Position numbers and translations under genes: made by a program. From NCBI RefSeq assembly GCF_900155545.1, contig NZ_LT732526.1:894856-943520 (forward strand): a stretch of DNA of 48,665 bases, read 5' to 3'. This stretch comes from Clostridium sp. Marseille-P2415. Lineage in GTDB: Bacteria > Bacillota > Clostridia > Lachnospirales > Lachnospiraceae. Below, piece after piece: positions 23,887 to 32,216 of the stretch. Each line of letters begins with the position of its first letter. Position 1 is the first letter of the stretch. The notes under the pieces are model-generated. The model made no database searches. It was not told the DNA's origin and worked only from the letters and a program-made list of their open reading frames with translations.

Positions 23887-24738
23887 ATGGAAGATATATG
23901 GAAGCGTAAGGGTAAGGAGAAGGTATTGGATTATAAGGTGGTGGAGCATGTACCTTATCTGTCCTTTCCGATTTTGGAGGAAACCGGGGTGGTGAAGCAG
24001 GGGTTTTCCACGAAAATGGGGGGAGTCAGCCAGGGGAAGTTTGCTACTATGAATTTTACATTTACTAGGGGAGATAATCCGGATCATGTGATGGAGAATT
24101 ACAGGAGGATGGGAGAAGCTTTAGGGGTTGATGTGGAAAAAATGGTTTTGTCTTATCAGACTCATACGACCAATGTACGGGTGGTGACGGAAGAGGATGC
24201 AGGGAAAGGGGTTGTTAAGGAGCGGGATTATAAGGATGTGGATGGGTTGATTACGGATGTTCCCGGTATTACTTTGGTGACGTTTTATGCGGATTGTGTG
24301 CCGCTTTATTTCCTGGATCCGGTTCATAAGGCGGTTGGGCTCAGCCATTCGGGGTGGAGAGGGACTGTTAAGCGTATGGGGGCTGTTACCGTGAGGAAAA
24401 TGGAGGAGGAGTATGGGGGCAGGGCGGAGGATATGATCGCTTGTATTGGGCCTAGTATTTGTAAGGAGTGCTATGAGGTGGGGAGTGACGTTGCTGAGGA
24501 GTTTATGAGAGGGTTTGACCGGAGGTATTGGGGGGAGATATTGGGACGGAAGGGGAATGGGAAATATTTGCTGGATCTTTGGAGGGCCAATGAGATCGTG
24601 CTGCTGGAGGCAGGGGTGAGAAGGGAGAATATTCAGGTTACGGATATTTGTACCCATTGCAATCCGGATTATCTGTTTTCTCATCGGACTTCGGGGAATG
24701 AGAGAGGGAATCTGGCGGGGTTTTTGGGGGTGAAATGA
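23887..24738 (+). CDS. pgeF: PgeF/YfiH-type polyphenol oxidase-family protein (283 aa)
   Basis: Family of zinc/copper proteins first called laccases and now linked in E. coli to editing of wrong amino acids in peptidoglycan precursors; purine nucleoside phosphorylase activity is reported in others. Seen: GFSTKMGGVSQGKFATMNF, QTHTTNV with H93, FYADCVPL with C137, SHSGWRGTVKR with H154, IGPSICKECYEV, and CTHCNPDYLFSHR at the end. The three metal ligands are all present. ATG 23887 follows AGGAGGTG. Glycine codons are mostly GGG and lysine/glutamate codons mostly end in G, unlike neighbours such as rbgA or ffh. Confidence 0.93.
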   Translation: MEDIWKRKGKEKVLDYKVVEHVPYLSFPILEETGVVKQGFSTKMGGVSQGKFATMNFTFTRGDNPDHVMENYRRMGEALGVDVEKMVLSYQTHTTNVRVVTEEDAGKGVVKERDYKDVDGLITDVPGITLVTFYADCVPLYFLDPVHKAVGLSHSGWRGTVKRMGAVTVRKMEEEYGGRAEDMIACIGPSICKECYEVGSDVAEEFMRGFDRRYWGEILGRKGNGKYLLDLWRANEIVLLEAGVRRENIQVTDICTHCNPDYLFSHRTSGNERGNLAGFLGVK

Positions 24739-24792
24739 ATTAAATGAATTAAAGGATTTAAAAGATTTAAAGTTTGATTGTGCATCCCGTGA

Positions 24793-24850
24793 GGGAGCAG
24801 TGCTCCAGCTCGAATCCGCTGCGCTCCTTCTCGCTGGACGGCTGTCGCCG
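24793..24850. other. GC-rich patch of nested small inverted repeats
   Basis: After a short AT-rich stretch (24738-24780, with near repeats of GATTTAAA), a GC-rich segment carries GGAGCA-g-TGCTCC, CCAGC ... GCTGG enclosing about 23 nt, and ACGG-ctgtcg-CCGT. It has no good start codon with a ribosome binding site on either strand. It may be a repeat fragment or a structured RNA end; I cannot tell. Confidence 0.4.
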
Positions 24851-24853
24851 TAT

Positions 24854-24919
24854 GCCCATAAAAGCAAAAGAGCCAGGAAAAAAACAAGCTTTTTTCCTGG
24901 CTCTTCCGCTTTTATGGGC
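24854..24919. terminator. Very long hairpin between convergent genes, probable bidirectional terminator
   Basis: A 12-bp outer stem GCCCATAAAAGC / GCTTTTATGGGC and a 16-bp inner stem AAGAGCCAGGAAAAAA / TTTTTTCCTGGCTCTT, separated by one 2x2 mismatch and closed by a 6-nt loop. It lies between pgeF (+) and the PRPP synthase-like gene (-). The inner A-run and T-run fit terminators working both ways; the outer stem is unusually long. Confidence 0.75.
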
Positions 24920-24932
24920 GCACTGCTTGTAG

Positions 24933-26111
24933 CTATGCCATGTATTTCTTTAAAAGCTTCTGTATTTTTTCTGTTGATGAAAGTGCGGTGCTGATGGATA
25001 CGTCGTGATTTAATGAATTGACAATGGCTGCTATGTATTTACTGATATCGGCTTCTACATACCATTCCCGTTCCAGTAATTCTTTCGGACGGTAATTTAA
25101 ATTTGTTGTAACAACGCGGTCAATGTAACCCCGGCTGTAATATTCGTCAAACTTGTCCAGACCGCTGGTGAACAGGCCGAAGGTGCAGCAGACAATGACC
25201 TTATCAGCTTTGCGCTCTTTTAGTTCTTTCGCGGTATCTAACATGCTTTCGCCGGAGGATATCATGTCGTCTACGATCAGTACGGTTTTGCCTTCTACGG
25301 AGGAACCTAAGAATTCATGGTCTACAATGGGGTTGCGTCCGTCTACGACTTTGGAATAGTCGCGTCTCTTATAGAACATACCCATATCGACGCTTAAGTT
25401 GTTTGCCAGATATACTGCCCGGTCCATGGCACCTTCATCCGGGCTGATGACCATTAGATGCTCTTTGTCGATCTTTAAGTCCGAATACTGCCTTAATACG
25501 GCTTTTATAAACTGGTAGGTCGGCATAAAGTTGTCAAATCCGTTTAACGGGATGGCGTTCTGAACGCGTGGGTCGTGGGCATCGAAGGTGATGATGTTGC
25601 TGACTCCCATATGAACCAGCTCTTCCAAAGCCATAGCGCAGTCCAGGGATTCCCGTTTGGTTCTTTTGTGCTGGCGGCTTTCATATAAAAACGGCATAAT
25701 GACGCTCACCCTGTGGGCAGTCGCGCAGCATGCGCCGAGTATTCTTTTTAAATCCTGAAAATGGTCGTCCGGGGACATGTGGTTGGTATAACCATTGACC
25801 GTATAGGATATGCTGTAATTGGTGACATCCACCATCACGAAGATGTCCGTACCCCGAACAGACTCCTTGATGATGCCTTTTGCTTCTCCGCTTCCAAAAC
25901 GCGGGCAATCGCATTTAAGAAGATAAGAATCGATATCGTATCCGCGGTAGTGAAGATCGGCTTCCCGGCGCTTCAGTTCCTCGATATCATTTCTGCGGAA
26001 ACCGACAATATGGTCATTTACCATCCTGGCCAGTTCCCGGCAGCTTTCCAGCGCTGCGATCTTTAAGGGAGCAACAGGTAGCTGGTCGTTGAATACATAA
26101 TCATTTGCCAT
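24933..26111 (-). CDS. prs: Ribose-phosphate pyrophosphokinase-like protein, long divergent type (392 aa)
   Basis: PRPP synthase makes PRPP from ribose-5-P and ATP for purine, pyrimidine, His, Trp and NAD synthesis. Seen: the ATP loop region ESRQHKRTKRESLDCAMALEEL, DAHDPRVQNAIP (compare DLHAPQIQGFF of classical enzymes), SPDEGAMDRA, KRRD, and the PRPP/R5P loop VLIVDDMISSGESM with D281-D282. It is about 75 residues longer than classical Prs, with an extended N-terminus (residues 1-90 include GFRRNDIEELKRREADLHYRGYD split here by hand) and a longer C-terminus. The phosphoribosyl fold makes the assignment likely; a paralogue of changed function is possible. GGAGG lies before the ATG. It is the only minus-strand gene of the window. 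Confidence 0.82.
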   Translation of the reverse strand: MANDYVFNDQLPVAPLKIAALESCRELARMVNDHIVGFRRNDIEELKRREADLHYRGYDIDSYLLKCDCPRFGSGEAKGIIKESVRGTDIFVMVDVTNYSISYTVNGYTNHMSPDDHFQDLKRILGACCATAHRVSVIMPFLYESRQHKRTKRESLDCAMALEELVHMGVSNIITFDAHDPRVQNAIPLNGFDNFMPTYQFIKAVLRQYSDLKIDKEHLMVISPDEGAMDRAVYLANNLSVDMGMFYKRRDYSKVVDGRNPIVDHEFLGSSVEGKTVLIVDDMISSGESMLDTAKELKERKADKVIVCCTFGLFTSGLDKFDEYYSRGYIDRVVTTNLNYRPKELLEREWYVEADISKYIAAIVNSLNHDVSISTALSSTEKIQKLLKKYMA

Positions 26112-26179
26112 GACAAAGATTCCTCCATAATAAATGAACAGCCAGCCGTAAGACTGCCTGCTTTATAATCTTACATCTT

Positions 26180-26209
26180 TTTATACCATTGATTGTCAGA
26201 ATGCGTCAA
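26180..26209 (-). promoter_or_regulatory. Promoter of the PRPP synthase-like gene
   Basis: On the minus strand TTGACG (26209-26204), 18 bp, TATAAA (26185-26180). The leader to the start codon at 26111 is about 60-65 nt. It is divergent from the promoter at 26253. Confidence 0.65.
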
Positions 26210-26252
26210 TAGCCTTTTCCATATTTCAGTGAAAAAAACAAAAAAGGCTTCC

Positions 26253-26281
26253 TTTACAAAGAGAAACAATCTTGTTATGAT
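26253..26281 (+). promoter_or_regulatory. Promoter of the DUF512-der-plsY-gpsA unit
   Basis: TTTACA (26253-26258), 17 bp, TATGAT (26276-26281), about 33 bases before the ATG at 26314. Confidence 0.7.
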
Positions 26282-26313
26282 ATATAGGATAGATTCAGAA
26301 AGGTAAAATAGAA

Positions 26314-27672
26314 ATGAGCAAAAGAGGACATATCATAAAAGAAGTCGATCCCGGTTCTATCGCCTCCCAGCTGGAACTGGAGCCCGGGGATGCGGTCCTG
26401 TCCATAGACGGCCATGAACTGGAAGACATTTTTGATTATGAATATTATAGGAACAGTGAATCCATTCTCATGTTGGTGAAAAAGAAAAACGGGGAAGAAT
26501 GGGAACTGGAAATAGAAAACCAATACGAAGATCTGGGAATTACGTTTGAGAACGGCCTGATGAGTGAATACCGCTCATGCCGGAACCAATGCATCTTTTG
26601 CTTCATTGACCAGATGCCGCCTGGAATGAGGGAAACCCTCTATTTTAAGGATGATGATTCCAGGCTTTCCTTTTTACAGGGAAACTACGTGACCTTGACC
26701 AATATGAGCGATCATGATATGGAGCGCATTATCAAATTCAAACTGGCGCCGATCAACATATCGGTCCATACCACCAATCCTGCCTTACGGTGTAAGATGC
26801 TTCATAACCGGTTTGCGGGCGAGGCTCTTGATAAGATCCGGATACTTTACGAGGCAAAAGTCCCTATGAACGGGCAGATTGTATTGTGCAAGGGTGTTAA
26901 TGACGGAGCGGAGCTGGAACGGACCATAAGAGATTTATCCGGGTACCTTCCTTATATGGAGAGTGTTTCTGTAGTCCCTGTGGGGATATCCAAATACCGG
27001 GATGGCCTGTATCCTATGCAGCCGGTCACGAAAAAAGATGCAAAAGCGGTTTTGGACATCGTGGAGCGCTGGCAGAAAAAACTGTATGAAACACATGGCT
27101 GCCATTTTATCCACGCCAGTGATGAATTTTATATTATGGCCGGATTGCCCCTGCCGGAAGAAAGCCGTTATGACGGGTATATCCAGCTGGAAAACGGAGT
27201 TGGGATGCTCAGGCTTCTGGAGGAGGAGATCCGGGCTGCTTTAAAAGATATGGAAGGTGATGGCAGAACCGGGGAAATTTCCATTGCAACCGGCAGGCTT
27301 GCAGCCCCTTTCATTGAAAAGCATGCCAGGCTGATTCAGGAAAAATTTCCGGGACGGGTCATCCATATTTATCCGATTACCAATGTTTTCTTCGGCGAGC
27401 AGATTACCGTGGCCGGTTTGATTACCGGACAGGATCTGATCGGGCAGCTGAAAGGACAGATCCTGGGGGACAGGCTCCTGCTTCCGGAATGCATGTTCCG
27501 AAGCGGAGAAGAGGTGTTTCTTGATGACTTGTCCCGTCAGGATGTACAAAAGGCTTTACAAGTACAGGTAGATATTGTAAAATCAAGCGGTCAGGATTTT
27601 GTACAGGCAGTTTTAGGGCCGGTAGAAGAAAATGAGGCTTCTTATGAAGGATATGAATTAAAGGAGATATAA
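26314..27672 (+). CDS. DUF512 / PDZ radical SAM-like iron-sulfur protein (452 aa)
   Basis: Matches the DUF512 group often listed as Fe-S oxidoreductase related to NifB/MoaA. Seen: an N-terminal PDZ-like domain (about 1-75, [20 protein letters not shown] and [10 protein letters not shown]), a CRNQCIFC cluster with Cys at 89, 93 and 96, then [28 protein letters not shown], and VPVGISKYR. The C-terminal half is the DUF512 domain (about 280-440, [30 protein letters not shown]). The reaction is unknown. It is the first gene of a unit with der two bases downstream, an arrangement also common in other Clostridia. Confidence 0.88.
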   Translation: MSKRGHIIKEVDPGSIASQLELEPGDAVLSIDGHELEDIFDYEYYRNSESILMLVKKKNGEEWELEIENQYEDLGITFENGLMSEYRSCRNQCIFCFIDQMPPGMRETLYFKDDDSRLSFLQGNYVTLTNMSDHDMERIIKFKLAPINISVHTTNPALRCKMLHNRFAGEALDKIRILYEAKVPMNGQIVLCKGVNDGAELERTIRDLSGYLPYMESVSVVPVGISKYRDGLYPMQPVTKKDAKAVLDIVERWQKKLYETHGCHFIHASDEFYIMAGLPLPEESRYDGYIQLENGVGMLRLLEEEIRAALKDMEGDGRTGEISIATGRLAAPFIEKHARLIQEKFPGRVIHIYPITNVFFGEQITVAGLITGQDLIGQLKGQILGDRLLLPECMFRSGEEVFLDDLSRQDVQKALQVQVDIVKSSGQDFVQAVLGPVEENEASYEGYELKEI

Positions 27673-27674
27673 AT

Positions 27675-29003
27675 ATGAGTAAACCAGTAGTTGCCATCGT
27701 AGGCCGCCCCAATGTGGGGAAGTCTACGCTGTTTAATGTTTTGGCCGGCGATACCATTTCTATTGTAAAGGATACGCCCGGCGTCACCAGGGACCGGATC
27801 TATGCCGACTGTACCTGGCTGGACATGAATTTTACGCTGATCGACACGGGCGGTATTGAACCTGACAGCAGTGATATCATTCTCTCTCAGATGCGGGAGC
27901 AGGCGGAAATTGCCATCGCCACAGCAGATGTCATCATTTTTATCGTAGATGTACGCCAGGGGCTTGTGGATGCGGATTCCAAGGTTGCGGACATGCTGCG
28001 GAAATCCCAGAAGCCTGTGGTGCTTGCGGTCAATAAGGTCGACAGCTTCCAGAAGTTCGGAAACGATGTGTATGAGTTTTACAATCTGGGAATCGGGGAT
28101 CCGGTCCCGGTATCCGCAGCCTCCAGGCTTGGGCTTGGGGAACTTCTTGATGAAGTGGCGAAATATTTCGATACCGCACAGATGGAAGAAGAAACGGATG
28201 ACCGGCCGAGGATTGCCATTGTAGGCAAACCAAATGTTGGAAAATCTTCTATTATAAACCAGCTTTTGGGCGAAAACCGTGTCATAGTTTCAGACATTGC
28301 AGGTACCACCAGGGATGCAGTGGATACGGAAATCGTTTACAATGATACGGAATATGTATTCATTGATACAGCAGGACTCAGACGGAAAAGCAAGATCAAA
28401 GAGGAACTGGAACGCTACAGCATTATCCGCACCGTTACGGCGGTTGAACGGGCAGATGTTGTTGTGGTGGTTATCGATGCAGAGGAAGGCGTGACCGAAC
28501 AGGATGCCAAAATAGCAGGGATTGCCCATGAACGGGGAAAAGGCATCATCGTGGCGGTAAACAAATGGGATGCCATTGAAAAGAATGATAAGACCATTTA
28601 TGAATATACGAATAAGATCAAAAATACGTTATCCTTTATGCCTTATGCGGAATTCGCGTTTATTTCCGCAAAAACCGGTTTGAGGATGAATAAGCTCTTT
28701 GAACTGATTGATATGGTCCGGGAAAACCAGACCCTGCGGGTAGCTACCGGAGTGTTAAACGAGATCATAACAGAAGCCGTGGCCCTAAAGCAGCCGCCGT
28801 CTGACAAAGGCAGACGGTTAAGGCTTTATTACATCACTCAGGTTGCAGTAAAGCCGCCGACCTTTGTAATCTTTATAAATGATAAAGAACTGACACACTT
28901 TTCTTATACAAGATATATTGAAAATAAGATTCGGGATGCATTCGGCTTCCGGGGAACATCGCTTAAGTTTATATACAGAGAACGAAGCGGAAAGGAACAG
29001 TAA
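27675..29003 (+). CDS. der: Der (EngA), double-domain ribosome-assembly GTPase (442 aa)
   Basis: 50S assembly GTPase with two tandem G domains and a KH-like end. Seen: first P-loop GRPNVGKST from residue 10, DTGGIEP, NKVD; second P-loop GKPNVGKSS from 184, [21 protein letters not shown]; and the C-terminal KH-like domain from about 350 ([18 protein letters not shown]). Length is standard. It follows the DUF512 gene by two bases and precedes plsY by one. Confidence 0.98.
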   Translation: MSKPVVAIVGRPNVGKSTLFNVLAGDTISIVKDTPGVTRDRIYADCTWLDMNFTLIDTGGIEPDSSDIILSQMREQAEIAIATADVIIFIVDVRQGLVDADSKVADMLRKSQKPVVLAVNKVDSFQKFGNDVYEFYNLGIGDPVPVSAASRLGLGELLDEVAKYFDTAQMEEETDDRPRIAIVGKPNVGKSSIINQLLGENRVIVSDIAGTTRDAVDTEIVYNDTEYVFIDTAGLRRKSKIKEELERYSIIRTVTAVERADVVVVVIDAEEGVTEQDAKIAGIAHERGKGIIVAVNKWDAIEKNDKTIYEYTNKIKNTLSFMPYAEFAFISAKTGLRMNKLFELIDMVRENQTLRVATGVLNEIITEAVALKQPPSDKGRRLRLYYITQVAVKPPTFVIFINDKELTHFSYTRYIENKIRDAFGFRGTSLKFIYRERSGKEQ

Positions 29004-29004
29004 T

Positions 29005-29646
29005 ATGGAGAGGATTATCTGTCTGTTAGCCGGTTATTTGTGTGGACTGATACAGTCCGGTTATATTTATGGGAAGGCGCATAAAATCGATATCCGCAAT
29101 CACGGAAGCGGCAATTCCGGCACGACCAACGCCTTAAGGGTGATGGGGGCGAAGGCCGGAGCAATTGTTTTTTTGGGTGATTTTTTAAAGTCACTCCTGC
29201 CATGCCTGATCGTCCGGATTTTGTTCCGGGAGCAGCCGGAGTACGTTTATCTTCTGGTTTTGTATACGGGATTTGGTGTTATCTTGGGCCACAATTACCC
29301 TTTCTACCTTAATTTTAAAGGCGGTAAGGGCATTGCGGCCACTGCCGGGTTAATCGTGGCTGCGGATTTAAGAATGACCCTTTTGTGCCTGATTGCATTT
29401 GTATTGATCGTGGCCATTACAAGATATGTGTCTTTGGGATCTTTGGTGGTTGCAGTAATTTTCTTTGTCTGGCTGTTCCTGTTTGGAAGATTGGGGACAT
29501 ACGGTCTGGACCGGAGCCTGCTGCCGGAATTTTACATAATGGCAGCGCTCATAAGCGGTCAGGCATTCTGGCGGCACCGTGCAAATATTGGAAGGCTTGT
29601 CCGCGGCAGAGAGAATAAAATTTCCATTCATTCAGGAAAAAAATAA
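29005..29646 (+). CDS. plsY: PlsY, acyl-phosphate:glycerol-3-phosphate acyltransferase (213 aa)
   Basis: Membrane enzyme that adds the first acyl chain to glycerol-3-P for phospholipids. Seen: five to six hydrophobic segments and the three PlsY motifs HGSGNSGTTNALRVMG, GHNYPFYLNFKGGKGIA and, more weakly, ALISGQAFWRHRANIGRLVRG near the end. The start is ATG 29005; a longer open frame runs back into der but has no ribosome binding site. It is placed with gpsA, which makes its substrate, so the pair forms a phospholipid-entry module. Confidence 0.96.
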   Translation: MERIICLLAGYLCGLIQSGYIYGKAHKIDIRNHGSGNSGTTNALRVMGAKAGAIVFLGDFLKSLLPCLIVRILFREQPEYVYLLVLYTGFGVILGHNYPFYLNFKGGKGIAATAGLIVAADLRMTLLCLIAFVLIVAITRYVSLGSLVVAVIFFVWLFLFGRLGTYGLDRSLLPEFYIMAALISGQAFWRHRANIGRLVRGRENKISIHSGKK

Positions 29647-29661
29647 ATTGAGGTGAAGCAA

Positions 29662-30672
29662 ATGGCAAAAATTGGAATAGTCGGATCAGGAAGCTGGGGT
29701 ATTGCTTTGGCCTCTCTTCTATATAATAATGGACATGAGGTGATAGTCTGGTCGGCTCTTCCGGAAGAGATCTCGGAGATGAGAACGACCCACAGGCATC
29801 AAACTCTTCCGGATCTGGTGCTTCCGGAGGAAATGGTCTTTACGGAAGATCTTGAGGAAGCCATGACAGGACGGGACCTTCTGGTGACTGCAGTCCCTTC
29901 CGTATATGTGCGTTCAACCGCAAAAAAGATGAGTCCCTTCTGCCGTTATGGTCAGGTGGTCGTCAATGTGGCCAAGGGAATTGAAGAGTCGACTCTGATG
30001 ACCCTTTCCGAAATATTGGAAGAGGAGCTTCCAATGGCAGATGTGGCAGTATTATCCGGACCCAGCCATGCGGAAGAAGTAAGCAAAGGGCTTCCTACTA
30101 CCTGCGTTGCAGGTGCCCGTACCAGAAAGACAGCCGAATACATCCAGGGAATCTTTATGCATGAGATTTTCCGGGTCTATACAAGCCCGGATATCCAGGG
30201 GATCGAACTGGGAGGTTCCTTAAAGAATGTCATTGCCCTTGCTGCCGGAATCGCAGATGGATTGGGTTACGGAGATAACACAAAGGCAGCCCTGATTACA
30301 AGAGGGATTGCTGAAATATCCAGATTGGGTACCGCTATGGGCGGGAAATTCCAGACCTTCTGCGGGCTGTCGGGAATCGGGGATCTGATCGTGACCTGTG
30401 CCAGTATACACAGCCGGAACCGCAGAGCAGGAATTTTAATTGGCCAGGGAAAAACCATGGAGGAAGCTACAAAGGAAGTCAGAATGGTGGTGGAAGGTGT
30501 TTATTCCGCCAAGGCCGCACTTGCACTGGCGGAAAAGTATGGGGTCTCCATGCCGATCGTAGAACAGGTGAATGCAGTTTTATTTAAGTCCAAACCCGCA
30601 TCCGAAGCGGTAAAGGACTTAATGCTGCGGGATAAGACCATTGAAAGTTCCGATCTGCCATGGGATAAGTAA
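29662..30672 (+). CDS. gpsA: GpsA, NAD(P)-dependent glycerol-3-phosphate dehydrogenase (336 aa)
   Basis: Reduces dihydroxyacetone phosphate to sn-glycerol-3-P. Seen: N-terminal Rossmann motif KIGIVGSGSWGIALAS, VNVAKGIEE, VLSGPSHAEEVSKG, GGSLKNVIALAAGIADG with the catalytic Lys, and GDLIVTCASIHSRNRRAG. The start is ATG 29662 after GAGGTGA; the frame reaches 29653 but that is inside the site. No terminator is apparent after it; a strong promoter for livJ begins 40 bases later. Confidence 0.97.
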   Translation: MAKIGIVGSGSWGIALASLLYNNGHEVIVWSALPEEISEMRTTHRHQTLPDLVLPEEMVFTEDLEEAMTGRDLLVTAVPSVYVRSTAKKMSPFCRYGQVVVNVAKGIEESTLMTLSEILEEELPMADVAVLSGPSHAEEVSKGLPTTCVAGARTRKTAEYIQGIFMHEIFRVYTSPDIQGIELGGSLKNVIALAAGIADGLGYGDNTKAALITRGIAEISRLGTAMGGKFQTFCGLSGIGDLIVTCASIHSRNRRAGILIGQGKTMEEATKEVRMVVEGVYSAKAALALAEKYGVSMPIVEQVNAVLFKSKPASEAVKDLMLRDKTIESSDLPWDK

Positions 30673-30711
30673 AGAATTGGATTGATTTTTTTATTATTGA
30701 AACAAAATCAG

Positions 30712-30740
30712 TTGACATTTTTTAAAAGCCATTTTATTAT
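30712..30740 (+). promoter_or_regulatory. Promoter of the liv operon
   Basis: TTGACA (30712-30717), 17 bp, TATTAT (30735-30740); TATAAA at 30738 is an alternative -10 at 20 bp. The leader of about 60 nt contains the palindrome ATGAAA-ATG-TTTCAT (30779-30793) directly before the ribosome binding site. Confidence 0.7.
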
Positions 30741-30808
30741 AAAGACTATGTATGCATCAATGAAGTTCGATTGTGTATATGAAAATGTTTCATGAGGAGG
30801 AACGGATT

Positions 30809-32038
30809 ATGAAAAAATCTATGAAGAAGTTACTGAGCCTTGGCATGGCAATCGCTTTGGCAGCATCTTTAACTGCCTGCGGCGGAAGCAAGACTTCGGA
30901 GCCCACCACGGCAGCCGGTGCTGAGAGCAAAGCAGCATCAGGAGATACTACAGAAGCAGCAAAGGCTTCCGGAGAAGGCTCCTTTAAGATCGGCGGCATC
31001 GGACCGATTACCGGCAGCACAGCCATTTATGGACAGGCTGTTATGCGCGGTGCTGAACTGGCAATTAACGAGATCAACGCAAACGGCGGCATCGGCGGAG
31101 CGCAGATCGAATATAATTTCCAGGATGATGAAAATGATACGGAAAAAGCAGTAAATGCGTACAACACCTTAAAGGACTGGGGTATGCAGATGTTAGTTGG
31201 TACGGTTACTTCCGCTCCATGTATCGCAGTTGGTGCTGAGTCCAGTAACGACAATATGTTCCAGCTCACTCCATCCGGTTCTGCAGTGGACTGCGCAAAG
31301 TTTGATAACCAGTTCCGCGTATGCTTCTCCGATCCGAATCAGGGAGCAGCTTCCGCACAGTACATCGGTGAGAACAAACTGGCTACCAAAGTTGCCATTA
31401 TTTATGACAGCTCTGATGTTTATTCATCCGGTATTCACGATAAGTTCATCTCTGAAGCAGCAAATCAGGGAATTGAAGTGGTTTCCGATGAAGCATTTAC
31501 CGCTGATAATAACACAAACTTCTCTGTACAGCTTCAGAAGGCACAGGATTCAGCTGCTGAGCTTGTGTTCCTTCCAATCTACTATTCTCAGGCAGCTCTG
31601 ATCCTTGCACAGGCAAAGCAGATGGGATATGAGCCTCAGTTCTTTGGCTGCGATGGTTTGGATGGACTTCTGACTGTGGAAAATTTCGATACCTCCTTAG
31701 CTGAAAATGTAATGCTTCTGACCCCGTTCGCTGCAGATGCTCAGGATGAACTGACACAGAAATTTGTTGCCGCATTCAAGGAGAAATACGGTGAGACACC
31801 AAACCAGTTTGCTGCTGATGCTTACGATGCAGTTTATGCCATCAAGGCAGCTGCTGAAAAGGCCGGCATCACACCGGATATGGATGCTTCAGCCATTTGT
31901 GATGCTTTGAAGACTTCTATGACAGAGATCACCTTGAACGGTTTAACCGGTGAAAACATGAAATGGTCAGCAGACGGAGAGCCGGACAAGGCTCCTAAGG
32001 CTGTTAAGATTGTAAACGGTGTTTACACAGCTATGTAA
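30809..32038 (+). CDS. livJ: LivJ-type branched-chain amino acid binding lipoprotein (409 aa)
   Basis: Periplasmic-binding-type protein anchored by lipid, captures substrate for the Liv ABC importer. Seen: signal peptide with lipobox LTAC and C24, a low-complexity Thr/Ala/Glu linker (about 25-60), then a type I binding fold: IGGIGPITGSTAIYGQAVMRGAELAINEIN (split here), GGIGGAQIEY, DDENDTEKAVNAYNTL, and KVAIIYDSSDVYSSG. GAGGAGG lies eight bases before ATG 30809. Substrate is most likely Leu/Ile/Val from the linked genes; amides or other amino acids are possible for this family. Confidence 0.93.
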   Translation: MKKSMKKLLSLGMAIALAASLTACGGSKTSEPTTAAGAESKAASGDTTEAAKASGEGSFKIGGIGPITGSTAIYGQAVMRGAELAINEINANGGIGGAQIEYNFQDDENDTEKAVNAYNTLKDWGMQMLVGTVTSAPCIAVGAESSNDNMFQLTPSGSAVDCAKFDNQFRVCFSDPNQGAASAQYIGENKLATKVAIIYDSSDVYSSGIHDKFISEAANQGIEVVSDEAFTADNNTNFSVQLQKAQDSAAELVFLPIYYSQAALILAQAKQMGYEPQFFGCDGLDGLLTVENFDTSLAENVMLLTPFAADAQDELTQKFVAAFKEKYGETPNQFAADAYDAVYAIKAAAEKAGITPDMDASAICDALKTSMTEITLNGLTGENMKWSADGEPDKAPKAVKIVNGVYTAM

Positions 32039-32075
32039 TTACTGAATTATAATTCATTTGGTATATGGCCCAACG

Positions 32076-32106
32076 GAGGGTCGTCCAAGGGACGACCCTC
32101 TTCTTT
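32076..32106 (+). terminator. Terminator or attenuator between livJ and livH
   Basis: A perfect 11-bp stem GAGGGTCGTCC / GGACGACCCTC with loop AAG, followed by TTCTTT. It would give more livJ than livHMGF RNA, as binding proteins are needed in excess. Confidence 0.85.
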
Positions 32107-32216
32107 GGTATAATCAGCTTCATAAAGGCAGGAGAAGCTTTATTTTAGCGGATCAGCCGTTCGGTGAGCGGGTGCGAACCGAACTTCCTTAAAAAAAACG
32201 AATGAGGTGCGTTGGT

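Noticed and set aside
24681-24887. Minus-strand frame of 68 codons after pgeF
   Set aside because: It runs through the hairpins and the antisense of pgeF, with no ribosome binding site.
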